A stretch of DNA of 64,000 nt from Chryseotalea sanaruensis (lineage in GTDB: Bacteria > Bacteroidota > Bacteroidia > Cytophagales > Cyclobacteriaceae). The translations under genes and the position numbers were made by a program. The notes below the pieces were generated by a model, which was given only the letters and a program-made list of their open reading frames with translations, did not search any database and had not been told where the DNA came from. Shown in pieces: positions 17,098 to 26,009 of the stretch; position 1 is the stretch's first letter; every line of letters starts with the position of its first letter. The stretch is taken from the NCBI RefSeq assembly GCF_003990915.1, contig NZ_BHXQ01000002.1, positions 558,001 to 622,000 on the forward strand, given 5' to 3'.

Positions 17098-17904
17098 ATG
17101 GAAAATAAGGTTGTTATTATAACTGGTGCCACTTCCGGAATTGGTAAAGCCCTCGCTTTTGAGTTTGGCAAAAAGGGATCGCTGTTGGCTATAACCGGCC
17201 GCAGAGGCGAGGAATTGCAGGCTGTAGCAAACGAACTAATAAATAATGGGGTTAGTGTGTTAACCCTTCAGGGTGATGTTAGTAATGAAGCTGATGCAAA
17301 AAGGATAACAGATGAAACCATTAAACGCTTTGGTAAAATAGATGTACTCATTAATAATGCAGGTATCTCAATGCGAGCCTTGTTTGAAAATGTACAACTA
17401 GAAGTGTTTAAAAAAGTAATAGATATTAACTTTTTTGGCACCGTTTATTGCACCAAATACGCAATGCCCTATATTTTGGAATCCAAGGGATCTATAGTTG
17501 GCATATCATCGATTAATGGAAAAAGAGCCACACCGGCACGAACAGCTTATTCAGCCTCTAAGTATGCCATGGAAGGGTTTCTCGAAGCTTTGCGTATGGA
17601 GGTAATGAAAAGGGGTGTACATGTGTTATCAGTTTGTCCTGGCTTCACCACATCAAATATTAGAAACGTAGCTTTAACAGCCGATGGTCACCCGCAGGGC
17701 GAATCACCCAGAGATGAGAGTAAAATGATGTCGGCTGAAGAAACTGCTGAACATATCTACTACGCAATTCTGAAACGCAAGCGTGATTTAGTTTTAACAA
17801 CGCAGGGTAAATTGGCAGTTTGGTTAACTAAATTATTTCCGTTACTGATGGATAAAATCACCTACTATTTCATGGCGAGGGAAGAAGACTCTCCATTCAA
17901 ATAG
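17098..17904 (+). CDS. Short-chain dehydrogenase/reductase
   Basis: A 268-residue classical SDR. Seen: the cofactor loop TGATSGIG at 9-16, NNAGIS at 86-91, catalytic S138, Y151 and K155 (YSASK). The residues after the first strand (GRRGEEL) suggest NADP(H). The C-terminal hydrophobic segment (LTKLFPLLMDKITYYFM) is seen in SDRs of the DHRS7-like branch and may attach it to the membrane. The substrate is unknown. It is convergent with the DUF3857 genes across a shared hairpin. Confidence 0.92.
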   Translation: MENKVVIITGATSGIGKALAFEFGKKGSLLAITGRRGEELQAVANELINNGVSVLTLQGDVSNEADAKRITDETIKRFGKIDVLINNAGISMRALFENVQLEVFKKVIDINFFGTVYCTKYAMPYILESKGSIVGISSINGKRATPARTAYSASKYAMEGFLEALRMEVMKRGVHVLSVCPGFTTSNIRNVALTADGHPQGESPRDESKMMSAEETAEHIYYAILKRKRDLVLTTQGKLAVWLTKLFPLLMDKITYYFMAREEDSPFK

Positions 17905-17907
17905 TGC

Positions 17908-17931
17908 ATTGCTCAGGTTTTACTGAGCAAT
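17908..17931. terminator. Probable bidirectional terminator hairpin
   Basis: A perfect 9-base stem ATTGCTCAG / CTGAGCAAT closes a 6-base loop. It starts 3 bases after the SDR stop codon and covers the last codons of the convergent DUF3857 gene, so it can serve both transcripts. The flanking T-runs are short (TTTTG on one side), so its strength is uncertain. Confidence 0.5.
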
Positions 17932-19817
17932 ACAATTTTGATGTTATCGGATTTATTAAGGCTTTTATAGAAATCCGTTAGCTCCTGATAGGTTGATGCG
18001 GGGTACTCTCCCTCCTTCATTTTGATTTTACGAATATATAGCAAACCATTTTCATCCATTTGAAAACTTGACTCATACTCACCGAAACGGGACGTGTGCT
18101 TCTGTGTATCGGGTAAAAATTCGGGGTAAACATTGTCAGGGAGTTTATAACGTATAGTATCAATATCCAGATAGCCGGTTTTGATTACGATATCTGTTTT
18201 TCTCTCAGCCAGTTTTTCAGGAATAAAGTTTGAGCGGTTCATTAGGTTGGGTGTAAAAAAGAACCGCTTCCCTGAAACTGATGCAAACCTGTTTAGTTTT
18301 AGGGCTAACGAAACACCAATTTCAGGCGTCTCTTCATTAAGCATGTTAAGTTTGAAATTTACAATATCGAAGGCTGGTATAGCAGTACTGTTTTGCACCC
18401 ACTTCTTCTGATCGTCAGCAGATTTGGTTAAATAGCTATCTAGTCCATCATTTTCAATTTGAAGTCCTGAATAAATGGTTTGAATTTGAGCCTGAGCATT
18501 ACCATTAACATCAAGTATAACTTCAGCTGATCTTAACTGTTGATTATTCTCACCTTTATAAACCGGAGTTTTAATTAACCTTGCGCCATCTTCTGTCACC
18601 ATCATGGCAGAACGATTGCCTGTAAAATTGCCTAAGTAACCGAATGGATTTTGCTGACTTGTACACTCAAGCCAAACAGTATCTTTTTCAAGGGGGACTG
18701 TAACGATTACGTGATTAAAATAGCTCTTAGGAAAGTCTTCTAACACGGTAGGCGGGTTTGAGCCGCCATAGATTACTGTGTAATATCCATTAATGTCAGC
18801 GGCTTTTAATAATGAAATCATATAGTTCGACAACGCTTTACAGTCGCCATAACTTAACTTGTCTACCGTTAAGGCCTCAAAGGGTTGCCAACCACCAATG
18901 CCAAGTTGAATACTAACATACCTGGTTTTATTCTGAAGATATTTGTAAAGGATTTTAACTTTTTCTCTATCATCATTTACATCTTTTGTCAGGCTCTTAA
19001 CTTTCTCTATGGTTTCGGGCAAAATTTCATCTCTGCCTTTGTTGAGGGATAGCTGCCATTTACCGAAGTTCTCCCAACTATTCATGGTTCCAGCATATCC
19101 ATCATATTCAAAATCTACAGGCGCAACAAGAATTCTGGGAATGTACTTTTCAATAGTTGGAGACATTGCCTCAAATTTCTTTGGTACAAAATTGTTAAAA
19201 GTCCAGAGCAAGGATTCCTTGCCTGAAAGGATTTGCTTTTCGGGGTCGTCTACAAATGTGCCTCTGTATCTTGGTTTAAGAGAGGTAGGATAAACTAATT
19301 GATAAGATTTTTTCTGAATGCTTACTTCATCGTCATCATATAAATAGAAGGAAGGGATGAACAACAAATAATTCAAATCAAGCTCATATTCGAATTCAAT
19401 TGTATATGGGTAACTGGCTTGTCGCAAATCAATATACTTTTGGCGATTATCTTCATAGATGCTAAAGCCTGAGATGGAGCTTTGATCAATAAAATCTGAA
19501 GTCTTAACTTTTTTGACAACATTACCTAGAGCATCGTAAACTGTTGCTTTTACAGATTTAATTTTTGTAAGCTTATCATAACCAACAGAAAGAATAGCAT
19601 TCGATCTACCCGTAGCTTTTAAAATAGTAATAACATAATGATACTGAATATTAGAATGCGATTTGTCCAGAATTGTAAAAACATTACTTTCTTCACGAAT
19701 AACGGCATACATTCCATTCTTTAAGCTGTCAGGTATATCACTGACAGGATATTTGTTTTCAGCTGCAAACAACCCAATTGATAAAAAAAGGATACTGATT
19801 GTTAATGAAGATTTCAT
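17913..19817 (-). CDS. Exported DUF3857 / transglutaminase-like protein, intact active site
   Basis: A 634-residue exported protein: signal peptide (1-19), DUF3857 beta-domain (about 55-230), transglutaminase-like core (about 255-390) and a C-terminal beta-rich DUF. The cysteine-protease-like residues are present: C326 in SYGDCKALS, H369 in SYFNHVIVTVP, and an acidic residue at E384 (VWLECTS) where Asp is usual. The family is found in the periplasm of Bacteroidota and its substrates are unknown. It lies 3 bases after a paralog with a lost active site, so the two are one operon. Confidence 0.86.
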   Translation of the reverse strand: MKSSLTISILFLSIGLFAAENKYPVSDIPDSLKNGMYAVIREESNVFTILDKSHSNIQYHYVITILKATGRSNAILSVGYDKLTKIKSVKATVYDALGNVVKKVKTSDFIDQSSISGFSIYEDNRQKYIDLRQASYPYTIEFEYELDLNYLLFIPSFYLYDDDEVSIQKKSYQLVYPTSLKPRYRGTFVDDPEKQILSGKESLLWTFNNFVPKKFEAMSPTIEKYIPRILVAPVDFEYDGYAGTMNSWENFGKWQLSLNKGRDEILPETIEKVKSLTKDVNDDREKVKILYKYLQNKTRYVSIQLGIGGWQPFEALTVDKLSYGDCKALSNYMISLLKAADINGYYTVIYGGSNPPTVLEDFPKSYFNHVIVTVPLEKDTVWLECTSQQNPFGYLGNFTGNRSAMMVTEDGARLIKTPVYKGENNQQLRSAEVILDVNGNAQAQIQTIYSGLQIENDGLDSYLTKSADDQKKWVQNSTAIPAFDIVNFKLNMLNEETPEIGVSLALKLNRFASVSGKRFFFTPNLMNRSNFIPEKLAERKTDIVIKTGYLDIDTIRYKLPDNVYPEFLPDTQKHTSRFGEYESSFQMDENGLLYIRKIKMKEGEYPASTYQELTDFYKSLNKSDNIKIVLLSKT

Positions 19818-19820
19818 TTC

Positions 19821-21830
19821 TTACTTCTTTTTTAATACAACCTGTTCAGCTTGCTTGGCAACAACCTGATTGTAGAATTCCCTTAATGAAGCATATTCTA
19901 CTTGATTAAAGACACTTTTATTAATTTGAAGATTATTTATAAGACTAATAGTGTTGCCCATTTGAGTAAAACTATAAGTAAATCTTCCCGCACCGTCAGG
20001 CAATCCTATAACTTTAGGTTGAGGAGCCTCATCGACAACATAACCATCAGGGATGGTAAGTTTTAGTATATACATTTGATCGAAGGAAAGACCAAAATCT
20101 ACAGGATACTTCCGGTCTTCTGATTTAAAAGGATTTTCCTTAACCTTATTGAAGAAAACAGGATTAAAATAAATGGTGTTAGTGGCAACATTAGCCCTAT
20201 CCGTAGCAACTACATCATGAACCTCTTTGAAAGACTTGGCTAGTTCATTTGCATTACTAAACTCACTTTTAAGGACCTCTATTTGGTGAACATCTGTGAG
20301 ATTTTTTACATATTCTGTTTCTTCTTTGGCGAGGTATTGTTTTCTGTCCCGTGCCGCAAAATATCCAGTTCTTTCAAGCGTTAGTTTGCCCTCAAGTGAA
20401 GCCTCTTCGGTAAGTTTACCCTCAACACTATAAATTAGTCTTGAACGTTCTGGAGCTGATAAACCAACCCAACTATGACCTGCCTTACTTACAACAAAGC
20501 CTTTTCCATTCAAACAACGCTCGGGGAGCATTCCAAAGGGGAGTAATTTTTCAGTGACATCTAACAAGTATTGTTTATCACCAATCTTAGCAAGAATAAC
20601 GGAGTAATTAAATTGAGAGGACACAGGAGTCATTTCTCGAATGAATCCATTATTTCTTGTACTGATTAGTACAGGATAAACTTCCAAGCCAATTTTCTCC
20701 AGCATAGAGCCCATTAATAAATTTAACTCTGCAGAACTCCCCTTTTTATCATCAAAAATTTTCCGAAGAGGATTTTCTGTAAATTTTCGATAAGAGCCAC
20801 TCCATGTAAAATTGTTACGAACAAAAGCATGAATAGCTAAGGCTTTTTCTTCGGGCGAATTAATAGTTGCAGTTACCTCATCTGCTGTTTTCTTTAAAAA
20901 ACCATTGCCTTTGATCTCTCCACCAAAATCTGAACTCTCCACATAACTTTTATTGATATCCTCCCAGGAGCCCATGATTTTGTTGATAGGTCTATTAGGG
21001 AATTTAGTAAACGAAAGCTCAAAATTTATTTTAGAAATGAAATCTTGATATGAGGTTATATATGCCTCTTCCTTAAAGGCAGGTGCATTCTCAACTACCC
21101 AACGATTAGTATTTAACATATAATCAATTTTGTCTGAACTAAAGCCAGTACCCCCATTATCAGTGCGATTGTTTGTTGTAATGACAATACTTTTTAGCGA
21201 GGTTGACTGTTCATTTACCGTGACTGGTAAATAACCTTGCATATATTTTTCATAATTGTAGTACTCCGGAACATTTGCGCGATATTCGCTCCAGACTACT
21301 GGAATAGTTGATTGAAATTCCCAATCTTGAAAATTAAAAATGAAATCGGAGACAACTCTATAGCTAATCTCAATAACAGAACCTTCCTTTACGTTAGGCA
21401 TTGTAAATTTAACAAGATTAAGATTTGATGAGTATTTCTCTTTAAACTGAGCGTCATTTTTCAATTTAGACTCAACTACTTTTCCATTCTCCAAATTATA
21501 AGTTATGCCTTTAAGATTGATTAGTTTTTCATCACTGTCACCATCGTGGTAAAGTTGAATGGAGAAATCACCCTGATCTAATCCATCTTTAGTTAAAATT
21601 TTTACCCGCTTTATTCTTTGAAAGATCAGCTGAAATCCTTCTGATTGGCTGTACGCAATAGTCGATTCACCGAAATCGGTTAAGACCACAGCCGCTGCTG
21701 AAGAGTCCTTTTCATAAACCTTCATCTGGATTTCCTCGATTGGCACATCACCAAACTTAATAGGTGGCTTTTGAGCAAAAGTGGCAGCTTTTGCAATAAT
21801 GATAATTGCTACAACGAGTAGTAGTCGCAT
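19821..21830 (-). CDS. Exported DUF3857 / transglutaminase-fold protein, active site lost
   Basis: A 669-residue paralog of the downstream gene with a signal peptide (1-19), DUF3857 domain and a transglutaminase-like core. Aligning the two by eye around the core, the catalytic Cys becomes S366 (DKKGSSAELNLL) and the His becomes Y409 (QFNYSVILAKI); only the Asp, D424 (LLDVTE), remains. It is therefore probably a pseudo-enzyme, perhaps a partner or substrate-binding subunit of the active paralog. It is the first gene of the pair and has a TATATTTG box 33 bases upstream. Confidence 0.84.
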   Translation of the reverse strand: MRLLLVVAIIIIAKAATFAQKPPIKFGDVPIEEIQMKVYEKDSSAAAVVLTDFGESTIAYSQSEGFQLIFQRIKRVKILTKDGLDQGDFSIQLYHDGDSDEKLINLKGITYNLENGKVVESKLKNDAQFKEKYSSNLNLVKFTMPNVKEGSVIEISYRVVSDFIFNFQDWEFQSTIPVVWSEYRANVPEYYNYEKYMQGYLPVTVNEQSTSLKSIVITTNNRTDNGGTGFSSDKIDYMLNTNRWVVENAPAFKEEAYITSYQDFISKINFELSFTKFPNRPINKIMGSWEDINKSYVESSDFGGEIKGNGFLKKTADEVTATINSPEEKALAIHAFVRNNFTWSGSYRKFTENPLRKIFDDKKGSSAELNLLMGSMLEKIGLEVYPVLISTRNNGFIREMTPVSSQFNYSVILAKIGDKQYLLDVTEKLLPFGMLPERCLNGKGFVVSKAGHSWVGLSAPERSRLIYSVEGKLTEEASLEGKLTLERTGYFAARDRKQYLAKEETEYVKNLTDVHQIEVLKSEFSNANELAKSFKEVHDVVATDRANVATNTIYFNPVFFNKVKENPFKSEDRKYPVDFGLSFDQMYILKLTIPDGYVVDEAPQPKVIGLPDGAGRFTYSFTQMGNTISLINNLQINKSVFNQVEYASLREFYNQVVAKQAEQVVLKKK

Positions 21831-21863
21831 GGGGACAATTTAGTTTATTGGGTTTAGATTTGT

Positions 21864-21871
21864 CAAATATA
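21864..21871 (-). promoter_or_regulatory. -7 box for the DUF3857 operon
   Basis: The reverse strand reads TATATTTG, a full match to TAnnTTTG, 33 bases upstream of the ATG of the first DUF3857 gene. No -33 element at normal spacing was seen. Confidence 0.5.
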
Positions 21872-21903
21872 GTATTCTCAACTAATTACCTTATATACCA
21901 CTA

Positions 21904-23283
21904 ATGGCAAAAGTCAAAACCCTTTTTTTCTGTCAAAATTGCGGGCATGAATCACCAAAATGGTTGGGGAAATGCCCATCCTGTAATCAATGGAACACTT
22001 TTGTTGAGGAGGTGGTTAAAAAAGAGGAAAGTAAGAATGAATGGAGACAAGAGGGATCTCGTGAGCGAATTGCCAAACCTAAAACACTTCATGAAATAAC
22101 TTCTGCCAGTGAGGTTCGAATAATTAGCCCTGATGCTGAATTGAACCGCGTTTTAGGAGGTGGTATTGTTCCAGGCTCTCTGATGCTTATTGGCGGAGAA
22201 CCAGGCATTGGTAAATCTACATTAATGCTTCAGGTGGCACTCTCATTAAAAAGAATAAAGGTTTTGTATGTTACAGGCGAAGAGAGTGATCAGCAGGTAA
22301 AAATGCGCGCAGAACGAATTCTTCCTAAAGAAAAAGTCAGTGATAACTTTTATATTCTTACCGAGACAAATACAAAAAATATTTTTCTTGCCATTGAGCA
22401 GGTAGAACCTCAGTTGGTAATTGTAGACTCAATCCAGACACTCCATTCTACTATGCTTGATTCAGCCGCTGGCAGTATTGCTCAGGTAAGGCAATGCGCA
22501 GGAGAGTTGATGAAGTTTGCGAAAGAAACAAACACACCTGTTTTTTTAGTAGGCCATATTACTAAAGACGGTATGCTGGCTGGACCTAAAGTGCTCGAAC
22601 ACATGGTAGATACTGTACTTCAGTTTGAAGGAGACAGACATCTGGCTTATCGTATCCTGCGCACAACTAAAAACCGTTTTGGATCAACTTCAGAAATTGG
22701 AATTTATGAAATGTTGGGTTCAGGTTTACGTGAAGTAAGCAATCCATCTGAAATTCTGATCTCTCAAAAGGATGGTCAGCATACAGGAGCTACTATTGGT
22801 GCTACTATTGAGGGCAACCGACCATTGCTTATTGAAATACAATCGCTGGTTAGTCCGGCTTCTTACGGTACGCCTCAACGCACGCCTAATGGTTTTGATC
22901 ATAAACGCTTAAACATGCTGTTGGCGGTGTTGGAGAAAAGGTGTGGATTTCGGGTAGGCACGCAAGATGTATTTGTTAATATGGCAGGAGGTATTACTGT
23001 AGAAGATCCAGCCATCGATTTGGCTTTATGCGTTTCCTTAATTTCTTCTATGGAAGAGATATCCGTGTCGGATAAGGTATGCTTTGCTGCAGAAATTGGT
23101 TTAGGGGGAGAATTGCGCGCAGTGAATAGAGTAGACCAACGAATATCTGAAGCAGAAAAACTTGGCTTTGAGGAAATTTACATTTCGAAGTATAGCAAGA
23201 AATCACTCGACTTGAGCAAGACAAAAATTACAGTTAAATCTTTTGGCAAACTTACAGAGGTGTTTCAGGAATTATTTGGGTAG
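21904..23283 (+). CDS. radA: DNA repair protein RadA (Sms)
   Basis: A 459-residue RecA-like helicase that helps process recombination intermediates by driving branch migration. Seen: the N-terminal zinc finger with C10, C13, C24 and C27, Walker A GEPGIGKST with K104, the RadA signature KNRFG at 256-260 and a C-terminal Lon-protease-like domain (GGITVEDPAIDLAL, GLGGELRAVNR). Length is normal for the family. The next gene starts 17 bases after the stop. Confidence 0.97.
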   Translation: MAKVKTLFFCQNCGHESPKWLGKCPSCNQWNTFVEEVVKKEESKNEWRQEGSRERIAKPKTLHEITSASEVRIISPDAELNRVLGGGIVPGSLMLIGGEPGIGKSTLMLQVALSLKRIKVLYVTGEESDQQVKMRAERILPKEKVSDNFYILTETNTKNIFLAIEQVEPQLVIVDSIQTLHSTMLDSAAGSIAQVRQCAGELMKFAKETNTPVFLVGHITKDGMLAGPKVLEHMVDTVLQFEGDRHLAYRILRTTKNRFGSTSEIGIYEMLGSGLREVSNPSEILISQKDGQHTGATIGATIEGNRPLLIEIQSLVSPASYGTPQRTPNGFDHKRLNMLLAVLEKRCGFRVGTQDVFVNMAGGITVEDPAIDLALCVSLISSMEEISVSDKVCFAAEIGLGGELRAVNRVDQRISEAEKLGFEEIYISKYSKKSLDLSKTKITVKSFGKLTEVFQELFG

Positions 23284-23300
23284 TAAAAAAACATAGTAAA

Positions 23301-23897
23301 ATGATTGAATTACTGGGCATCTCCGAAGAAATTTTTGCTTACGTTATACTGCCACTATTGATTTTTCTAGCGCGCATCATTGATGTATCCATTAATACTA
23401 TCCGTATCATTTATGTATTGGGAGGAAGAAGAATGACAGCAACACTCTTAGGTTTTGTAGAATCCTTTGTGTGGTTGATGGCCATTCGCCAGATATTTCA
23501 ACACCTTGATAACTGGGCATCATATATAGCCTACCCCGCAGGTTTTGCGATGGGTATTTTTGTAGGTATGATGATAGAAGAACGAATAGCTTATGGAAAA
23601 GTGATCATTAGGATTATTACAAGAAAAGAAATAGATGAGCTGAAAGAATACCTTACTAAAGAAAACCACAGATTTACAATACTTAAAGCGCTCGGTCCAG
23701 ATGGCGATGAAAGTGTAATATTTACCGTGTTGGAAAGAGAGCGCCTTGAAGAACTAACAACTAAACTTAAAGAAATTCTTCCTACAGCCTTCTACACTGT
23801 TGAAAAAGTTAACAGGGCATCAGAAAGTGGAGCAGTGGTTCAAGAGAGTACACGCTGGAGCATCGCCAGTTGGTTAAAAGGTGTAAGACGTCAATAG
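23301..23897 (+). CDS. DUF2179/DUF5698 (UPF0316) membrane protein
   Basis: A 198-residue protein with about three N-terminal helices (residues 14-32, 45-63, 72-90) and a C-terminal soluble DUF2179 domain (about 105-180, VIIRIITRKEIDELKEYL and ESVIFTVLERERLEELT). The RIIDVSINTIRIIYVLGGRR segment is typical of UPF0316. Function unknown; related DUF2179 domains bind nucleotides or sense small ligands in some proteins. It is probably co-transcribed with radA. Confidence 0.85.
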   Translation: MIELLGISEEIFAYVILPLLIFLARIIDVSINTIRIIYVLGGRRMTATLLGFVESFVWLMAIRQIFQHLDNWASYIAYPAGFAMGIFVGMMIEERIAYGKVIIRIITRKEIDELKEYLTKENHRFTILKALGPDGDESVIFTVLERERLEELTTKLKEILPTAFYTVEKVNRASESGAVVQESTRWSIASWLKGVRRQ

Positions 23898-23898
23898 A

Positions 23899-24201
23899 TT
23901 ACACCTCTTCCAGAAGTGTTCTGAACGCCACTTGCTTTCCTTCAAATCTTTTACTGACTTCTTCTCGCAAAGCTGGTGCAAACTTTTCCAGGTACTGCTC
24001 TACATGGCTTAAAGTCTCAGCAAAGTATTGAATTGAATAGGACACCGTTTCCTCCTCTCCTTGGTGCAATATTTTGTAGATTTTGGCCTCTATAAACATA
24101 CCGGTATTCAACACATCTAAGATGTGTTCGGTTTTCATCCAATGCAGCCATTCATGCTCTGCACTCTTATCAACACCGACTGTTACATTGTATAATAGCA
24201 T
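23899..24201 (-). CDS. DUF4286-family small protein
   Basis: A 100-residue protein of the Bacteroidota DUF4286 family: MLLYNVTVGVDKSAEHEWLHWMKTEHI-type N-terminus, TGMFIEAKIYKIL and YSIQYFA strands. It looks like a ferredoxin-like dimeric alpha/beta barrel; function unknown. I chose the internal ATG because it gives the family start; the 14-codon longer frame would overlap the end of the Na/Pi transporter gene. It is convergent with the DUF2179 gene, only 1 base apart. Confidence 0.8.
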   Translation of the reverse strand: MLLYNVTVGVDKSAEHEWLHWMKTEHILDVLNTGMFIEAKIYKILHQGEEETVSYSIQYFAETLSHVEQYLEKFAPALREEVSKRFEGKQVAFRTLLEEV

Positions 24202-24229
24202 GATGGGTTTAGTTAGATTTACAATTGAC

Positions 24230-25840
24230 CTAATCCTTTTCAACAGTTAGTATTCTCTTAGTCTCAATAAGACCAGTGGAATCATAGTTACTCTGTTTTA
24301 TAATAATGGGTAGGTCAGGGCTAATAAAAATATCGCTAGTTTTCTCTTGCGCATCATTATAGTAGGTTCTTTTAAAATGGTACAATAAGGGCAACGTCAA
24401 ATCAGGTGTTAGGCTGTAATTAGTAAGAATGCTGTCTACACAAACTTTGTATTTACCTAAGTTATCTTCACCATCCCAGCAAAACCCTTGCTTGCTAAAC
24501 ATATACATCTGATCGCTTACAAAAAAAACGTTATCCCTATAAGAGATGTTTTGAATTTTGTTAGGGGTATTAGCAGCAGAGTCAGCATCACCTGCAAACT
24601 CAATCCACTGACCGTTTCGTGTGTTACTGTTAATACGTGCAACCATTTTATTGCTTTGGGGCACACCATTTTTATCCACGACTTCGTAAACTGCTGTCGT
24701 GTTTTCAATGCTATTTTTATTAAGGTAAATAAGAGAGAATGGAATAAAGAAAAAAGCAGACAAGAGATACACAAAACCTACCAATCTATATTTTAAGGTC
24801 AGCTTTCCTAAGAAAGATGCTAAATCCAGAGGGATTTTCCGAAGTATAGGTATAGGAAGAAAAATGATTACACCAATGAAGTTGAATAAAAAGTGGGCAA
24901 TAGCTATAGTGACTGCACTTGAATTATTAGCATACAATATGGCAGCGATAAAAGCTGTAATGGTGGTACCTATATTGGCACCAAGAATATAGGGTGCAGC
25001 TGCTTTTAATTTAATAACTTGTTTTGCTACTAATGGCACAACAAGAGAAGTTGTGATAGTGCTGGACCGAATAGCTGCAGTTGAGGTTAGTCCCCAGGCA
25101 AATGACTTCAACGGACTACCGAAAAAGAAGGAACCAAGCTTTTCGGGCGATTGCACAAGCAGAAGATTGGAAATCAATTTTCTAAAAAGAAGGATTGAAC
25201 CAAAAAGTAATGCAAAGGCAAGAATTACCAAGGCAAAGCCACTAGGAACAATAGTCACCAACCAATTGATAACTCCACCAAAGCCCCAACCATAATGATG
25301 GTCGCTTATTAAATCAACGCCTGATGCAGGATTTACAAGCAGAGTGCTTATGCTTGTCGCTAATGAGGACAAAAAGCCATAGTAATACTCTAAGGGGAAT
25401 AGAATGATAACTGTAAGAATGTTGAAAAAATCGTGGTAGGTACCCGCAGCCACAGCCCGCTTAAACTCCTTTTTCTTATTGATGAAACCAAGCGAAATGA
25501 TTGTGCTTGTAATGGTAGTTCCAATATTTGCTCCCATAATAAGCGGTACAGCACTTTCAAGGGTAATAGAGCCAGATGCGACAAAGGCCACAATAAGAGA
25601 GGTGGTGGTGGAACTGCTTTGAATCATGGCTGTGATCAGCAGACCGATAAACAAACCGGTAAATGGATTTGATGTGGCCAGAAGAATTGTTTCAGCAACA
25701 CCTCCTCCAAGTTCCTGTAATGAAGAAACCATTAAATCTATTGCAAAAAAGAAAAGCAATAGGGCACCAATAATGGACAGCGTGGTTCTAATTGTTAACC
25801 ACACTTGGTTTTGGGTGTCCTTTGTCGAAGCGTCCGTCAA
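24230..25840 (-). CDS. Na/Pi-cotransporter-family protein with soluble C-terminal domain
   Basis: A 536-residue transporter of the Na+/phosphate (NptA/PNaS) family. It has the two inverted half-domains: repeat 1 with GLFIGLLITAMIQSSSTTT and NIGTTITSTI, repeat 2 with AAIRSSTITT and ANIGTTITAF. In repeat 2 the usual Gln of the QSSS motif is Arg. After the last helix (about residue 370), 165 residues of soluble beta-rich sequence replace the PhoU-like tail seen in many bacterial homologs. The start codon is TTG; a stop codon lies a few codons upstream and the next Met lies inside a helix. It is divergent from metK. Confidence 0.88.
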   Translation of the reverse strand: MTDASTKDTQNQVWLTIRTTLSIIGALLLFFFAIDLMVSSLQELGGGVAETILLATSNPFTGLFIGLLITAMIQSSSTTTSLIVAFVASGSITLESAVPLIMGANIGTTITSTIISLGFINKKKEFKRAVAAGTYHDFFNILTVIILFPLEYYYGFLSSLATSISTLLVNPASGVDLISDHHYGWGFGGVINWLVTIVPSGFALVILAFALLFGSILLFRKLISNLLLVQSPEKLGSFFFGSPLKSFAWGLTSTAAIRSSTITTSLVVPLVAKQVIKLKAAAPYILGANIGTTITAFIAAILYANNSSAVTIAIAHFLFNFIGVIIFLPIPILRKIPLDLASFLGKLTLKYRLVGFVYLLSAFFFIPFSLIYLNKNSIENTTAVYEVVDKNGVPQSNKMVARINSNTRNGQWIEFAGDADSAANTPNKIQNISYRDNVFFVSDQMYMFSKQGFCWDGEDNLGKYKVCVDSILTNYSLTPDLTLPLLYHFKRTYYNDAQEKTSDIFISPDLPIIIKQSNYDSTGLIETKRILTVEKD

Positions 25841-25975
25841 TGGCAGATAGAATTAAGAAGTCAAGTAACTAAGGTATACCTGATTATAAAAGGGAAAGGA
25901 AAAAGAAATTATGATTTAGGGGCATTCTTTGAATGTGCTGTAGAAACAAACCCCTCCCTGTTTAATAGGAATTAT

Positions 25976-25983
25976 TAACTTTG
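25976..25983 (+). promoter_or_regulatory. -7 box for metK
   Basis: TAACTTTG matches TAnnTTTG and lies 26 bases before the metK ATG. The leader is too short for a riboswitch. No TTG at 17-23 bases upstream was found. Confidence 0.5.
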
Positions 25984-26009
25984 CCCGCTGAATTAACAAT
26001 TTAATAACT

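Noticed and set aside
25984..26009. Possible SAM riboswitch ahead of metK
   Set aside because: Only about 26 bases separate the -7 box from the ATG, too short for any SAM riboswitch.
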